64,000 nucleotides of DNA from the NCBI GenBank assembly GCA_019775845.1, contig JADQAV010000030.1:29212-93211 (forward strand). The letters are read 5' to 3'. Of this stretch, positions 21,796-33,515 are shown one piece after another. Every line of letters begins with the position of its first letter. Positions within the stretch are counted from its first letter, which is position 1. Made by a program: the position numbers and the translations under genes. The stretch comes from Myrmaecium sp. VS I D KN 1. Lineage: Eukaryota; Ascomycota; Dothideomycetes; Valsariales; Valsariaceae. The notes under the pieces were generated by a model that saw nothing but the letters and a program-made list of their open reading frames with translations, had not been told where the DNA came from and did no database searches.

Positions 21796-24700
21796 TCAAT
21801 TCCGCTTCCCAAAAGAAAACCCAAACAAGCTCGCCGAAAACGGGGACGAAAGAGGAATGGACGAAGACGAAGAAGCCCCAGCAGCAGACGAACGGGCCGA
21901 GGAAGCAGCCGACGAGGAACCAGCAGTAGATCCAGAACCAGCAGGGCCATGAGCAGGAACAGCCTCGGAAGACGCAGGAGCAGCAGAGCCAGCAGCGGCC
22001 GGACCGGCCGATGCCATCGATCCATCGGAAGACGCAGAACCAGCAGCAGAACCAGCAGGCGAATCACCATCATCATCATCAGAAGAGGAAGAAAATGGGC
22101 CTCTCACCGTGCCATCCAGCAGCGCACCCGAGTGCTCATCCCCACCCTCCCCATTCACATCCCCATCCAACCCCTCACCCATCTCCCCATCATCCTCCCA
22201 CCCACTCCCCCCAGCCCCCGCCCCCATCGGCGTCGGCGTACTCGGCTCCACCCTGCGTCTCAACTCATCCAACTCCCTCTGGAGCCGCGCCGCCCTCTTC
22301 TCATACGCCACCGCCACCCGCTTCACCTCCTCCGCCGACGCGGCCGTGACCTCCAAAATCGCGCTCTTCTGCTCCAGCTCCGCGAGTTCGCGGCGGAGCG
22401 TCGCCTTCTCCTTCTGCGCCTCCGCCAACGCCGCCTCGAGCTGCGCGACCGCTTTCGGCTGGGCCTCCACCTGCATGCGCAGCGCCTCCAGCTCGGCCGC
22501 GAGCCGCGCCCGCTCCTCCGCCCCGTCGTGCTTGAGCTGCGCGAGCTGGATGGCGAACTCGCCCGCCTCGTCGGCCGCGGCGCGCACCTCGACGAGGTCG
22601 GCCTGGGTGCGGGCGTGCGCGGCGCGCTCGCGCTCCGCCTCCGCGCGGGCGGCCGCGAGTTGCTCCTCCCAGTGGCGATGCGCGTCTGCGGTGGCGGCGG
22701 CCTGCTGCGCCTGCAGCTCCTGCCGGAGCGCGGCCCGCTTGGCGTCCTCGTGCGCGAGCGCCTTCCGCAGCGCCTTCTCGTGGTCCCCCTTCAGCGCGTC
22801 CACCACCTCCAGGTGCGAGGCGTCCAGGCTGGACATCTCCGCCATCAGGCTGTCGTGTCGAGCCTGCCACTCCGACACCTCCTGCGCGTGGTGCTGCGAC
22901 GCCGCCGTCTTCTCCGCCATTAGCTCTTGGACCTTGGCGCGCAGGTCCTCCATCTCCGCCGAGCGGGCCTCCTCTTCCGCCGCCGTGGCCGTCACCAGCG
23001 CGTCGTGCTTCTCCTGCAGATCAACGAGCGCCTGCTGGAGCTCCGAGGAGGCAGCCTCGTGCGCTCCCGTGGTCGTCTCATGGCCCTTCTGCACCTCCTC
23101 CAACGTCTGGGCGTGGGCAGTGGCAAGCCGAGCATGCTCATCCTGCAACCCCTTCACCACCTCCTGATGTTCCATAGCTAACCTCTCCTTCTCCTGGGCG
23201 AGGGTCTCAATCTGACTCTGCAACGCACCAAGCACCTCATTACGCGACGCACCAGCGCTCTCCTTCTCCGCTAAAGCCTTCGCATGCGCCTCCTGCAAGT
23301 CCTGCAGCGCCTTTGCATGCGCATCCTGCAAGCCCTGGACCGCCTTCGCATGCGCCATCTCCAGCTCCTCCTTGAGAGCCTGGAGCTCACGATTATGCCG
23401 CTCCGCCGCCTCCGCCTTCTCATTCTCAAACTCCCCCTTCACCTTCTCAACCTCAGCCACATGCGCCTCCTGCAGCTCCTTCTTCTCCGCCGCCACCCTG
23501 CGCAACTCCTCGCGCAGTTCCGACTGATCACCCTCCTGTCCAGACCGGAGGTCCGCAATCGCCGCCGCGTGCGCCGCCTCCGCCTCCTCCTTCTCCTTCC
23601 TCAGCACCTCATACTTCTCCTCCATCTCCTGAAGCAGGGCTGCGTGTTCGCTCTCCATCCGGGTGGTCAGGGCGTCCACCTCAGCCTGATGTTTTGTGAC
23701 CGCGGCCTCCGCCTCCTCCTTCCTCTTACAGAGCTCATCAAACTTCCCCTCCATCTGCTCGAGCAAGACCTTCTGCTCGCTCTCCAGCTTCGCAGTCAGA
23801 CTCTCCACCTCAGCCTGCTGCCTCGCAATCGCCGCCTCCTTCTCCTCACCATCCCGCGTCAACGACTCCAGCGCGCTCTTCAATCCCACCATCTCCTCTT
23901 CCTTCGCAGCAAGGGTGGCTTCAATGTCCCGGAGCGACGCGGTGAGACGCGCGATCTCAGCGTCCTGCGCGCCCGCCTCGGTGCCAGATTGCTGCTGCAA
24001 CTCCACGATCTTATTCTGCAGCTGCTCGACCACGGTCTGTGACGCGGTCTTCTCGCTCTCGGCACGGGCAACCGCGTCCGTCTTGGCATGCTCCAGCTGC
24101 TGCATCTCGGTCTGCAGGCGATCGATGACGGCCTTCAAGCTGGCGACTTCAGCCTCCTTAGTCGCGACGGCGTCGCTGTCGGCGTGCTGCAGCCGCGTGA
24201 TGTTCTCCTGCAGGCTTTCCACCGCGTGCTTCAGCTCCGCGTTCTCGGCCTGAATCGTGGCGAGTGCTTCCGTCTTGGAGGCTTCCAGCGCCCGGATGAC
24301 CGCGCTCAGCCGCTCCGCCTCCGCGTCGCTGGCGGCCTTGGCCTCGGTGGTTTGCTGCTGTAGCTCCACCACCTGATTCTGCAGCCGCTCCACCACCTGG
24401 TTGAGCGCGGTAACCTCCTCATCCTTCGCGGTGTGGGCATCAACCGTCGCCCGCTGCAGGCTCTCGACCTCGGCTTGGAGCTTCTCGACGACCTGCGACA
24501 GCGTGGCAACCTCCTCCTCCTTCTGCTTCTGCGCTTCGACACGCTCGGCTTGGACGCGAGCGGTCTCGGCCCGGAGGTCCTCCACGATCCGGTTCAGGCT
24601 GGCAATCTCCTCATCCTTGGCCTTCGTCGTCTCGGTCTGAGCGTCACGGAGCTGCTGCAGTTCCTCTTGCAGATCCTGCACGACCTTGCTGCCGTCCACC

Positions 24701-26480
24701 TCGTTATTCTGGAGCTGTTCGATCTTGGTCCGGAGCTCGGCGACGATCTCCTCGGCCTTCTTGGCCTCCGCCTCTTTGGCCTGAAGCTCGTCGGCGTGGC
24801 TCTGCTGCAGGCTACGGATCTCCTCGTGCAACTTCTTCAAAGCCTGCGCGGATTCCTTGGCTGACTCTTCCGCACGCTGGGCGCTTTCTTCATGGAGTTG
24901 GCGGAACCGCTCCACTTCCGCTTTGGTCTCGTCCAGCGCCTTCTGCGCTTCGGCAACGGCATGCTCGCGCTGGGCCAGCTGTTCTTCTTGCTCCCGCTTG
25001 AGCGTCTCGATCTCAGCCTTCATCGCGTCGGCAGCGGCCTCAGCCTTCTGCACCGCCTCGGCGGTCTGCTCGTTGGCGGCAGCACCCTGCTCCTGCAGCT
25101 TGGTGAGCTCATCCTGGAGGTTCCGGATCGTGTCCGCCGCCGCCTTCTTCTCCGCCTCGTTCGCGGCGTTCTGCGACTCGATATGCTTCTCCACGCTCTC
25201 AATCTCCGTCTTCAGCTGGTCGATGACGCTGGCCAGCTCCTGCTGGTTGGCTTCGCGCTGCTCGATCTCTCGGCGGTGTGTCGCGGCCGTCTCCTCCGCC
25301 TCGGCCAGGGCCTGCTCCAGCCGCGTCTTGGCCTCGGTGAGCTCGGTCTCCCGCTGGATCTTGGCCTCGAGCTCCGATTTGAGCGTCTCCAGCTCGGTGT
25401 TTAGCTGCTCGAGAGCCTCGGTATCCTCCGCACCCGCGGTGGAAGCAGCGTTGGCCCGTTCAAGCTCGGCCACTTGCTCCGTCAGCTCGCGCACCTGCTC
25501 CTCCAACCGCTCGCGCGCGACCGACTCGGCCAGCAGCTCCTTGACGGCATCCATGCTTTGTCGTTGTTTCTGTAGCTCGGCATCGTCGGGGGCGGTGAGT
25601 GGTCTCTTGTCGTCGATCGAACGGTCCGCTTCGGAGGCTTTGAGGTGGAGCGCGGGAAGTTCTGCCTCGGCTTCGGAGGTGGCTTTGGACAGGGTTCGAC
25701 GGCTGGTCAAGGAGATAAAAGTCAGCAAGCACATTTCATCAAATCAGGTTTGGACGGAGTGACGTACTGCACCGGGCTGGAAGGAGCCGCAGATGAAGAC
25801 GAGACGGAGGGAGGACGACGAGACGGCAGACCCGTGCCCCCAGATCGCGTACTCAGCGTGGACCCCGGCCGTGTCACCGATGCACGGCTGGTGCTGGTCC
25901 GACCAGGCGCCGCTCCGCCCACCGAGGTACGTGGTGCCGACCGATTGGACGTGGTGGAGCTGATGGACGGCCTCTTTGGCGCCGACGTGCTGGAGGAGGG
26001 AGCATGAGAAGCACGGCGATCTGTCGTCGTCGAGGCTTTGGACGGAGCTACCTTGGCCGCCGAGGACGAGCTCAACGTCGACATCCGTCGGGCGGTCCCA
26101 GCTCCATTAATGACCGCCTTTTTGTTCTCGTCGCCAGACAGCACTCCTTCATGATGAGACGGTGTGCTCTTGCTGGTTGACGACTCCAACGTCCGACGGA
26201 TAGAGGACGTCGCCGCAGGACGAGTGGGAGGCTTGCTGAGGCTCGTCCCGGTCGTGGAGCGAGCGGCCGAGGTAGACGACGTCGACGTGGACGGCTTCGC
26301 GGGCGACTGAGTGGTCCGAGTCGTTGACGTGCTTCCGGGACGTTTGGCGGCACCCGAGATGGAGGACGTCGGTCGACGAGGGGGCACGGCGGCGTCCCGA
26401 GAGGAGGACAGGCTAGAGGTGGTCCTCTTCTTGGGCGTCTCGGCAGGCAAGTCGTGCGCGTCGTCTTCGGCGTCCGCCAT
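21796..26480 (-). CDS. Large coiled-coil protein with Ser-rich basic N-terminus
   Basis: Model: complement(join(21796..25702, 25768..26480)), 1539 residues; 65-nt intron (GTACGT ... ACCAG) in phase. The ATG at 26480 lies in CCACCATGG; the frame runs further upstream only to a GTG, so I chose this ATG. Residues 1-240 are Ser/Thr/Pro/Arg-rich and basic, without fold. From about 250 to 1410 the sequence is nearly uninterrupted heptad-type coiled coil rich in E, Q, A, L and K, including 32-residue repeats at about 600-830 and an HAKA(V/L)Q-L-Q-(D/E) repeat near 23290-23350. The C-terminus is acidic then Ser/Ala-rich and ends SLFGFSFGKRN, with an SSIP sequence that resembles the SxIP EB1-binding motif. 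The layout suggests a cytoskeletal or tethering scaffold (myosin-tail/golgin-like); the exact family is unknown. Confidence 0.82.
23900..24640 (-). repeat. 32-residue coiled-coil repeat (96-bp units, coding)
   Basis: Units beginning K-(D/E)-E-E-(I/V)-x-x-L start at 24618, 24522 and 24426, exactly 96 bp apart, with a further related unit at 24330 and another clear copy at 24159. Each has the pattern V-(V/I)-E-x-L-Q near its middle. This points to internal duplication in the coiled-coil gene. Confidence 0.7.
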
Positions 26481-29400
26481 GGTGGCCAGACTCGCACTGA
26501 TCTCGGCGATCTCAGCGCAAGCTCGACACCGGTGGGTGGACTGATGGTTATGGCCAGAATCTGGCTCGGAGGGAGCGTTGGACGGAATGGGGAAAGCTGG
26601 TGAGGGTGACAGCTTGGGTGGTGTTGCGTTGGGGGATTGGATAGAGCGTGAAGGCACAGCTGAGCGACCAGAATGGCGATGCAGACGGGTGCAAGCTCAG
26701 CTCCTTCGAATGGTGGATGTGAGTGGTGATTTTGGAGGTGAAGAACTGAAGAGGTGAAGTTGACGTGAGGAAGATCGAGGGGCAGGCAGCTTCCCATGGG
26801 ACTTGCCAGGAGAAACGGAGGGAAGGTCCGTGTCCCGACCAAGAAAGCGCAGGGGTCCAGGGTCAGGGGTTGCGCTAGGCTGATTTGAGGTACGGGAGGT
26901 CCAAGGGATGGTAGGCCTGAGGTGTCAACGGGTCCTAGCTCCCGTCCAGCCTCAACACAATGCCAAGACCACAAACGTCTATCACCAACGGCCAGCGGGT
27001 CTCGCAGGTGCGGCGCGGATGGAATGCGCGGAGATGTGGGTGAATTCGTGCTAAGGAAGTCGGCTCCAACTTATGGACTTCTGCATGAGCCAGAGCCCCA
27101 AGCCGCCTCGTGGTTATCTTTCAGGTCTCGAGAAGAAAGTTCAAACTGGACATAGCTATTCCGAAGATATTCTGTACCCGATCTAATACTATTACCTGAG
27201 GGCGGGGCTTTTCGTAATATAGCTGGTATATGCGCGCTCTGCGGGCTATTAATGCTGAAGTATGCACCCCCGTCTCGACCGTAGCTATGTATTCGGTCCT
27301 TCCCCTACGCGGATTATATCCCGCCGCTGATGTGACTTTCAAGTTGCCGTGGGTGAAACATCGATATGAACCAAAAAAAGAACAGAAAAACGAGAAGGCA
27401 TTAAGGACGCATCACGGAGTTCATTTTCTTTGGACTTACCTTTGTTTCCTTTGATTCGTCACAGTTTACCATCTTTGTTTATTTCTTCCTCACTCTAAAA
27501 TTTAAGGGAGATAAAATAGGCGAACACGTAAAGCAATTTCCTTGCATTTCTGCATCCGCAGGCGCTGTTCGTGGAACGGCAGAAAGACTAACGATATACG
27601 TAACGACTCGATAGGATCCAAGTTATCTTATCCAGAGTACGCCGCTCTTGCAGTTACTAATTGCTGGTTACGGAGACTAACGTAAAGCGCGTAAGGTAAC
27701 ACTACAGTTAACATCATAACCTTCAGGTTATTAGCTGTAAAGTGCTAATACCCGACAAGATTCTACCTCAACACCCCTTCTCGCCTCATTCCGTTCTTCC
27801 ACTTCGTCCTCCTTTTCCGAATCCCGCCCGCGAACTCCTCATCTCGCCAACTAGCCAACAATCCACCCCGCAAACCCAACAAGCCTACCAACACCGTCAA
27901 ACCGAGTCCAAAACGGCAAACGCCATCTTCTCACGTCCTATACCCGACAGCCCGACCGCTGATCTGGATGCGCAAAAACCACTCTCGTCCAACGCCTAAG
28001 CAAGCAGCACCACGAGGGCCAGCCGTTCGTAGGTACACGACGAACATCGTCCTGAAGCGCAGCAATCCGGGGACTGGTGTTAGATATCACCGCATACTGC
28101 AAGACGTGCTCATCTGCGTGGGAGAATGCTCGAAAAGTGGACGAAGCGAGCGCTGGCCATCGCCACGCGCAGGGATCAGGCTGAACTGGAGATCAAGGTA
28201 ATGTAGGTGGACTGGAACCCTGTGGCATCCGGGGTTAATGACAGAAGCGACCAGTCCGATACGCCGCGAAAGGGCGACGTAGTTCAGTACCCGACTAGTA
28301 CCTCACCTCATCCACCATCAGTCCTTCGCACCCTTCCAAACAAGCAGCTCCCATCGTCCCATCCATCATCGCCGCCTAGCTCTTCGAGCTGCCAGCTACT
28401 TCGTAACCGCTCCACAGATGCGTTCACGGTCCCGTTACTCAACCCCTCTATTCGCGACGCTCGAAAGTCCAGACACCCGTCGGGTCTTCCAAACAACCAC
28501 GCCTCCCTCTATATCCCGCCACGCCCTTCGCCCCTAGTTACGGCTTAAGCGGTCATTCAGCCCCTCGTTCGTCGGAGCAGCATCCCCATTCTCCGCTCTG
28601 CCCCGAAATGACCGCGACGCGAGTCCAACACCTCGATCTCTCGGCCGGCACCCCGCTCCATCCCCCCACCCTCCCGCAGCAGGGCGCGAGTTCCGCGGCT
28701 AACGGGACTTCGAGTGCACGTCAAATCCGAGGCCTCTCTCTTGCGCTTCGATGAGGATGAATGAGGAGGGGAGGAGTTGGATTGGATGGAGGCTTCCTTG
28801 CGCGAGGCTGGCCTGGTGTGATTGTGTTGGTTTTTCCCCATATAGACTCGAACGTTCGGAGTATGCTTCTTTGCGCCGCCATAGGGCGGGAACTACAGTA
28901 GTCAGGCTTTAGAGGGGAGCTGCGACGATGCATCGCGCTTTCCTCTTATTCATCCCAACCTAGTCTTTTCTTGGGGAGTTTTAGCAGGTTCAGGGGGGTT
29001 CCTCTCTGATGCGCAATGGAGCGTAACGCAGAGGTACTACTAAGCTTATAATAACCCGCGAGAAACGTCTGTATACACGTTTCTTAACACGGCGTATACG
29101 CGCTTTAGCCAGTTTCGAGTAGGTATCTCTCCGGCGACGTTACGCTGTCCCCTCGGCGTTTTTCAACTGGGCAGGTACGTCCTAACCCGTTTCCGCGAAC
29201 GGTAATACAGATGAATAGGTATACTATACTTACACCGATGCTGTGCCTGCTAGAGTACCTAGTAGTTCGAGAAAGCCTTTTTTTTTTCCGTTGGTGGTGA
29301 AAGATAATCCCGTCATCCATCACCTCCCTCGGTAAATATGGTAGATACCTAAGTACAGTATCGTAGCTTAAATCCTCACTTTACCAAGCTAGACCGAGTT

Positions 29401-30651
29401 CTAATACTATATACTTTACCTTAGACTCTCCTCCTGCTGTCCTTATTATCTCAGCACCGCGCGCTGGGCAAGTACGTTGCAGCAGCTAGTAGCATTTCCT
29501 CCACGGTCGGTGAAACATATCACGTACTTCTCCCGCTGCTATGGGCAATACCATAGTACCTTACGGAGCTAAGGATACTACGCATCTCAGTTTCATCAGT
29601 CATGATTCCAGTGAAAAGCTCGTATGTCCCTTCCCTCTGTATTACCCGCCTTTCTTCGATGTGGACACGTCGTCGTGTCTTTCTCCGCTGGACTGCGTGA
29701 TGCGAACTCGGCGACATTTCGCGGGTACCTCAGGGTTAGGAATGCGGGTTGGGGATGCGAGAGAGCTTTTTTTTTTCTTTGCCTTTTTCTTTCTTCTCCG
29801 CGAAGTAGGATCTGTAGGATACAAGCGAGGGCGCTGCTGAGTGTTTGGAGATGACTTGAATCGGAGAATAATAAGAAATTTCACGTTTGTCTATTGTTGT
29901 CAAGTCGGATGGTTAGGAGGTGAAATTATGTCAATTCGGTTCCTTTCCTATTGTCGAGGGAATACGGTACTGTATTACAGTAGCTTTCCTTATTATTGTC
30001 GATGGGATAGTGTATTAGGTAGCTTTCCTTTCCTATTGTCGATACTAAACAAGTAAGAACCCCAGGGCGTAAGTGACGTGACACCTATCACTTCCCGTCA
30101 CCGCTCTACGGCGTCCACCAACTTCCCACACCGCACTCTTTACTTCCCGCTCGCTAAAGCAGGGCGTATAGCGTGCACCGTCCGTTTCTTTGACTTAATA
30201 TCCTATTGTCACCTTTGAATTTGAGCAAGTTATTAACCGAAGGGTATATAAGCGTTCTTGACCACCGCCACGTCGCATGAATTGACGTTCCCTTCCCAAC
30301 CTCACTCACTCCTACTGCTTAACCATACTTTTCTTCAACGTTTTGGATACTGTGGCATTCGCTTCATCGGACGAATCGACAGTTACTCTGAGCATTCAAC
30401 GTATACGCTTCATATCTTCCTCATTCGCTTGACCGAAGCAACGCTGCTGCGGCGAATCGACAGTCACTTTGCCATCCAAAGCACGCGCTTGACATACTTT
30501 TCTCGACCTGTTGAAGCCTCTCAACTTCGCGTCGTTTTGGAAGCGTCTTCAATCGCTTCATCAACATTCTTCAGGCCTCTTCAGTCGCTTTATCAACATT
30601 CCTCAGACCTCTTCAATCGCTTTATCAACATTCTTCAAGCGCCTTCTCTCC
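26481..30651. other. Gene-poor region, 4.2 kb
   Basis: Holds the leader and promoter of the coiled-coil gene up to about 27000, then sequence of mixed composition rich in TACGTAACG-like words. 27740-28540 on the plus strand is C-rich and keeps short open frames, and a 94-codon ATG frame lies on the minus strand at 28557-28841 (start MGKNQHNHTRPASRKEASIQ); neither resembles a known protein and both may be decayed gene pieces. 28900-30240 has no signal I can name. A TATATAA box-like sequence lies at 30245-30251. Confidence 0.45.
30358..30642 (+). repeat. Repeats in the F-box gene leader
   Basis: Two kinds. About 80 bp apart, two related blocks begin at 30370 and 30451 and share the word CGAATCGACAGT. 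Then a 32-bp unit (CTTCAATCGCTT...ATCAACATTC...) is repeated three times in perfect register at 30547-30578, 30579-30610 and 30611-30642, ending ten bases before the start codon of the F-box gene. Confidence 0.8.
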
Positions 30652-31548
30652 ATGTCGCAACCCAACACCAGCCAATTCAACATGGACCATATCACCTCCC
30701 CCCCGGTTGAGCTGATTGAATTGATCCTCCGCGAGCTCTCTTTCAACGACTTATTCAACTCCTACGGCGTCAGCAGGATCTTCGCCGCCGTCATTGACGG
30801 CTCCATCCACCTGCGCCGCACCCTCTGGCTCGAACCATCCAAGAACCTACAGGGAATCTCTCTACGAACCGCCTTCTTCCTCCTCGGCCAGCACGACGAC
30901 ACAACCCGCCTCAACCCCCTTTTCCGCCTCCTCAACCCGACCCTCTTCACCGCGGAAGGCAAGAGCAAGTCTACATCCTGCTACCGCCGGCACCAGCAAA
31001 CCCTGTCGATCAACCTGCCCTTCCAGCACCTCATCAACACCCTCGCATACCGCTTCCCGGAGCCGCACATGCAATCCCTCTGCCGTAGGATGATCATCTA
31101 CCAGACCGACGCCGCCGACGTCAAGCTCTGGCATATGCACCTCCTGCAAGGACCCAGCAAGCGTCGCATCACCGACGGCCTGCTCCTCCACCACCACACC
31201 AACACCCACGACCCCGCGCCGCTCCTCGGCCAGGTGATCGACTCCGCCGCCACCAAGCTGCAGGGCTTCATGCTGGCTCCCCCTGCGACTCGCATTGTAG
31301 CTCATGGCATCGTACGCCGCAGCTTCTTCGTGGAACTCCAGTTTTTCGCGGAGCAGGGCACGGTGTTTGTGAGTGAGGGGAAGGAGAAGCCGGGAGAGTG
31401 GGCCAAGTGGCAGCGCGAGCGGGGTGGGCTGGCCGAGTTGATGGCGAAGCTGAAGACGCGCGGCGTGCTAGAGGATCCGATGGCGGAGGAAAGAGCGAAG
31501 TGGCGTGCGTTTGTGAGGCTGCATGAGGGGGGTATGGGGGGAAGATAG
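30652..31548 (+). CDS. F-box-like protein
   Basis: 298 residues, single exon, ATG at 30652 (CTCCATGTCG); the frame continues upstream without ATG through the 32-bp leader repeats, so this start is preferred. A second in-frame ATG is at codon 11. Residues 17-50 (PPVELIELILRELSFNDLFN, then SYGVSRIFAAVI) match the F-box helices that bind Skp1 in SCF ubiquitin ligases; LRRTLWLEP follows as in many fungal F-box proteins. The rest has no recognisable substrate-binding repeat. It resembles the product at 33516-34436 in layout and around LRR-(T/R)-LWL. Substrate is unknown. The coding strand is C-rich early and G-rich in the last 230 bases. Confidence 0.7.
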   Translation: MSQPNTSQFNMDHITSPPVELIELILRELSFNDLFNSYGVSRIFAAVIDGSIHLRRTLWLEPSKNLQGISLRTAFFLLGQHDDTTRLNPLFRLLNPTLFTAEGKSKSTSCYRRHQQTLSINLPFQHLINTLAYRFPEPHMQSLCRRMIIYQTDAADVKLWHMHLLQGPSKRRITDGLLLHHHTNTHDPAPLLGQVIDSAATKLQGFMLAPPATRIVAHGIVRRSFFVELQFFAEQGTVFVSEGKEKPGEWAKWQRERGGLAELMAKLKTRGVLEDPMAEERAKWRAFVRLHEGGMGGR

Positions 31549-32189
31549 TAGGGTGGAGGTGGCTTTGAGATGGTTTGGTGATGGTTGAGTGGGGTTGTGA
31601 GGGAGGGAGATGGGGGTGGGGATATGCTGGTGCGGAAGGGGGGGATAGGGAAGTGAACTGGAAACGCATTTCACTGTGTTATACAGCGCTGGAGTCTGGG
31701 TAATTACTATCAGGTATCGCGAACGCTAGAAGCTTCAGCGCAAACGAATTTAACAGGAGGAAAGAAAGCGAAACTACCTTACGGCAATGTAAAATACACT
31801 CCAGGAGCAGTACCTACATAGGCATGCCTCTGGGGAGCTCTTAGGTCACAAGCTTCGAGCTTCGAGCTTCGAGCTTCGAGCTTCGAGCTTCGAGCTTCGA
31901 GCTTCGAGCCTCAGCGTCGCGCCCCACAGTCGTCTAGGTATGATTCAAAACCGCAATCATCGATATACCGTACTCCCTTCTGATCCTCCGCCACGGCCCT
32001 GTGTAGACACAAACATATATCCATCGAAAACATCACAAAACCTCAACTCAGCAGCGATTCACGCGAGACGATAGACGGTCACCAAAAGCTAATACATGAC
32101 CAATCGAACCCAAGGTCTCAGCAAATTGCAAGATCTTGAGCCTTGTTTCCAATGAATCTCCCATCAACTAGCCAATCACGGCTTGCCTA
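31549..32189. other. Intergenic stretch between F-box gene and tRNA
   Basis: The first 120 bases continue the G-rich 3' flank. Apart from the heptamer array at 31851-31906 I see nothing in it. Confidence 0.5.
31851..31906 (+). repeat. Heptamer array, AGCTTCG x 8
   Basis: Eight perfect head-to-tail copies of AGCTTCG, followed by a broken copy (AGCCTCAG). It lies 284 bp upstream of the tRNA gene. No function can be inferred. Confidence 0.95.
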
Positions 32190-32281
32190 GGTTCTGTGGT
32201 CTAGTGGTATGATTCTCGCTTAGGGCGCCTCACCCTGAGTTAATTTGCGAGAGGCCCCGGATTCGAATTCCGGCAGAACCC
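32190..32281 (+). tRNA. tRNA-Pro (AGG) with a 20-nt intron
   Basis: The acceptor stem pairs GGTTCTG (32190-32196) with CAGAACC (32274-32280), discriminator C at 32281. The D-loop holds TCTAGTGGTAT (internal A box). The anticodon stem CTCGC/GCGAG encloses TT-AGG-G, anticodon AGG at 32222-32224, then an intron at 32226-32245 at the canonical 37/38 position, then T and the 3' stem half. The T arm CCGGA-TTCGAAT-TCCGG carries the B box. Removing the intron restores the usual seven-base loop. It is followed directly by a T7 run that serves as RNA polymerase III terminator. Confidence 0.95.
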
Positions 32282-32288
32282 TTTTTTT
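32282..32288 (+). terminator. RNA polymerase III T-run terminator
   Basis: Seven T residues immediately after the tRNA discriminator base, the standard pol III stop signal. Confidence 0.9.
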
Positions 32289-33515
32289 CTTCTCCCCCTC
32301 TTTGTTCTTTTTTCTAAGCTCTATCTACCGCTCCCTTTCTTTTTTATTTTCCCTTTGCGCGAGGGTATAAGGGGTGGAGTACGCTTCACGTCCGTCCGCG
32401 CGAGAAGGGACGACGAGAGAAGAAGAAGAGATGAAGAAGGCTCGCTCTGATTTAAGTGTTACAGCCTTGCGTTCGGTCCTCGGACCTTACTAGAGTCGGA
32501 GGACTGACCGACCGTCCACCTACAGCGAGTATCGTCTTCAGCCTCGCGTTAACGTCGGCTAGAAAACGAAAATAGTGGAAAATAAGAAAAGAAATGTGAC
32601 TGCTAGCTGGTCGGGGAGAGAAGAGTATATTTCCCCGATAATCGGTATATTAACCTGAAAGACGTTTGAGGATACGTGCGTACGTCGTCCGGGAAAAGCA
32701 ACGGAGATATCCTATACTTACCGATGTCACACTGAGGTGGGTATCGTAGATCTGCCCATATCACGTCTACTACGTCCTACGAAGACAAACGTTCAACATA
32801 CTCCGATGCTCTCGTTAATTCCTTCATTCCGCCCTTTATCTCTATTACAGAAAAGGGAAGGGAACATAATACTAAGTTAACGGGGTTTTACAGTTTTTTT
32901 TTTTACATTTACTGTCCCGATACTACTTTACCGCCATTACATTACCTTTTACAACACGATACGATATAGTACGTATGAACTTGAAGCTCCGTATGAACAA
33001 AGATAAGAAAGATATAAATAGCTACCGCCGGAGTTACAATCCCCATTGAAGGTCCTCCGAATTATTTTCCCCTTAACTTCTCTCTCTCTCTCTCTCTCTC
33101 TCTCCCTGTCTCTCTCTCTCCCTCCCTCCTCCCTCCCCTTCGCCTCGAGCCGGTAGGAGAAGCGGCCGTGTTTGATGTTTCTTTCCTGCGGTTTGTTTGG
33201 TTACTTAGTAACCGTGACGGGTGTTTCTAGTGTTCTCGATCAGCTTTAAATAAAAGCGGAAGTTCGTTACCGTTAGGGCGATTCGTCTGTTATATCCGTT
33301 CGTCGACTGAGCGGACTTGGTGTGGTAATGTTGGTTCGTCGGCGGTGGTGGTTGGTGATTTGGTCGTCAGGCAGGGCGTCCTCCATGGCTCTTTCCGTCA
33401 GATATTCACACCGAAGCAACTCATCCCTTCCTCACCACCACCTCACCACCACCTCACCACCCATCATCTGCCCTCCTCCACCCACACCAAAAGAAGCAGC
33501 ACACACACCACCCCC
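32289..33515. other. Intergenic stretch after the tRNA
   Basis: No gene supported. Contains T/C-rich sequence just after the tRNA, AT-rich sequence at 32820-33020, a CT-dinucleotide array at 33079-33118, and C-rich CACC runs at 33420-33540 that form the 3' flank of the minus-strand F-box gene. Confidence 0.5.
33079..33118 (+). repeat. CT microsatellite
   Basis: (TC)n run with one CCTG interruption, followed by CCTCCCTCC. Simple sequence. Confidence 0.9.

Noticed and set aside
26481-26657. N-terminal extension of the coiled-coil protein
   Set aside because: It begins at GTG; the ATG at 26480 has a CCACCATGG context.
27742-28548. C-rich open frames on the plus strand
   Set aside because: Three overlapping short frames, none with conserved motifs; composition alone explains them.
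28557-28841. 94-codon minus-strand frame with a KRKR stretch
   Set aside because: Begins with ATG but has no recognisable family or splice partner; too short to call a gene, possibly a decayed piece.
30511-30651. N-terminal extension of the F-box gene
   Set aside because: It begins at TTG, not ATG, and consists of the 32-bp leader repeats; ATG 30652 is preferred.
31851-31906. CRISPR-like array
   Set aside because: The heptamers are contiguous without spacers and the host is a eukaryote; it is a simple tandem repeat.
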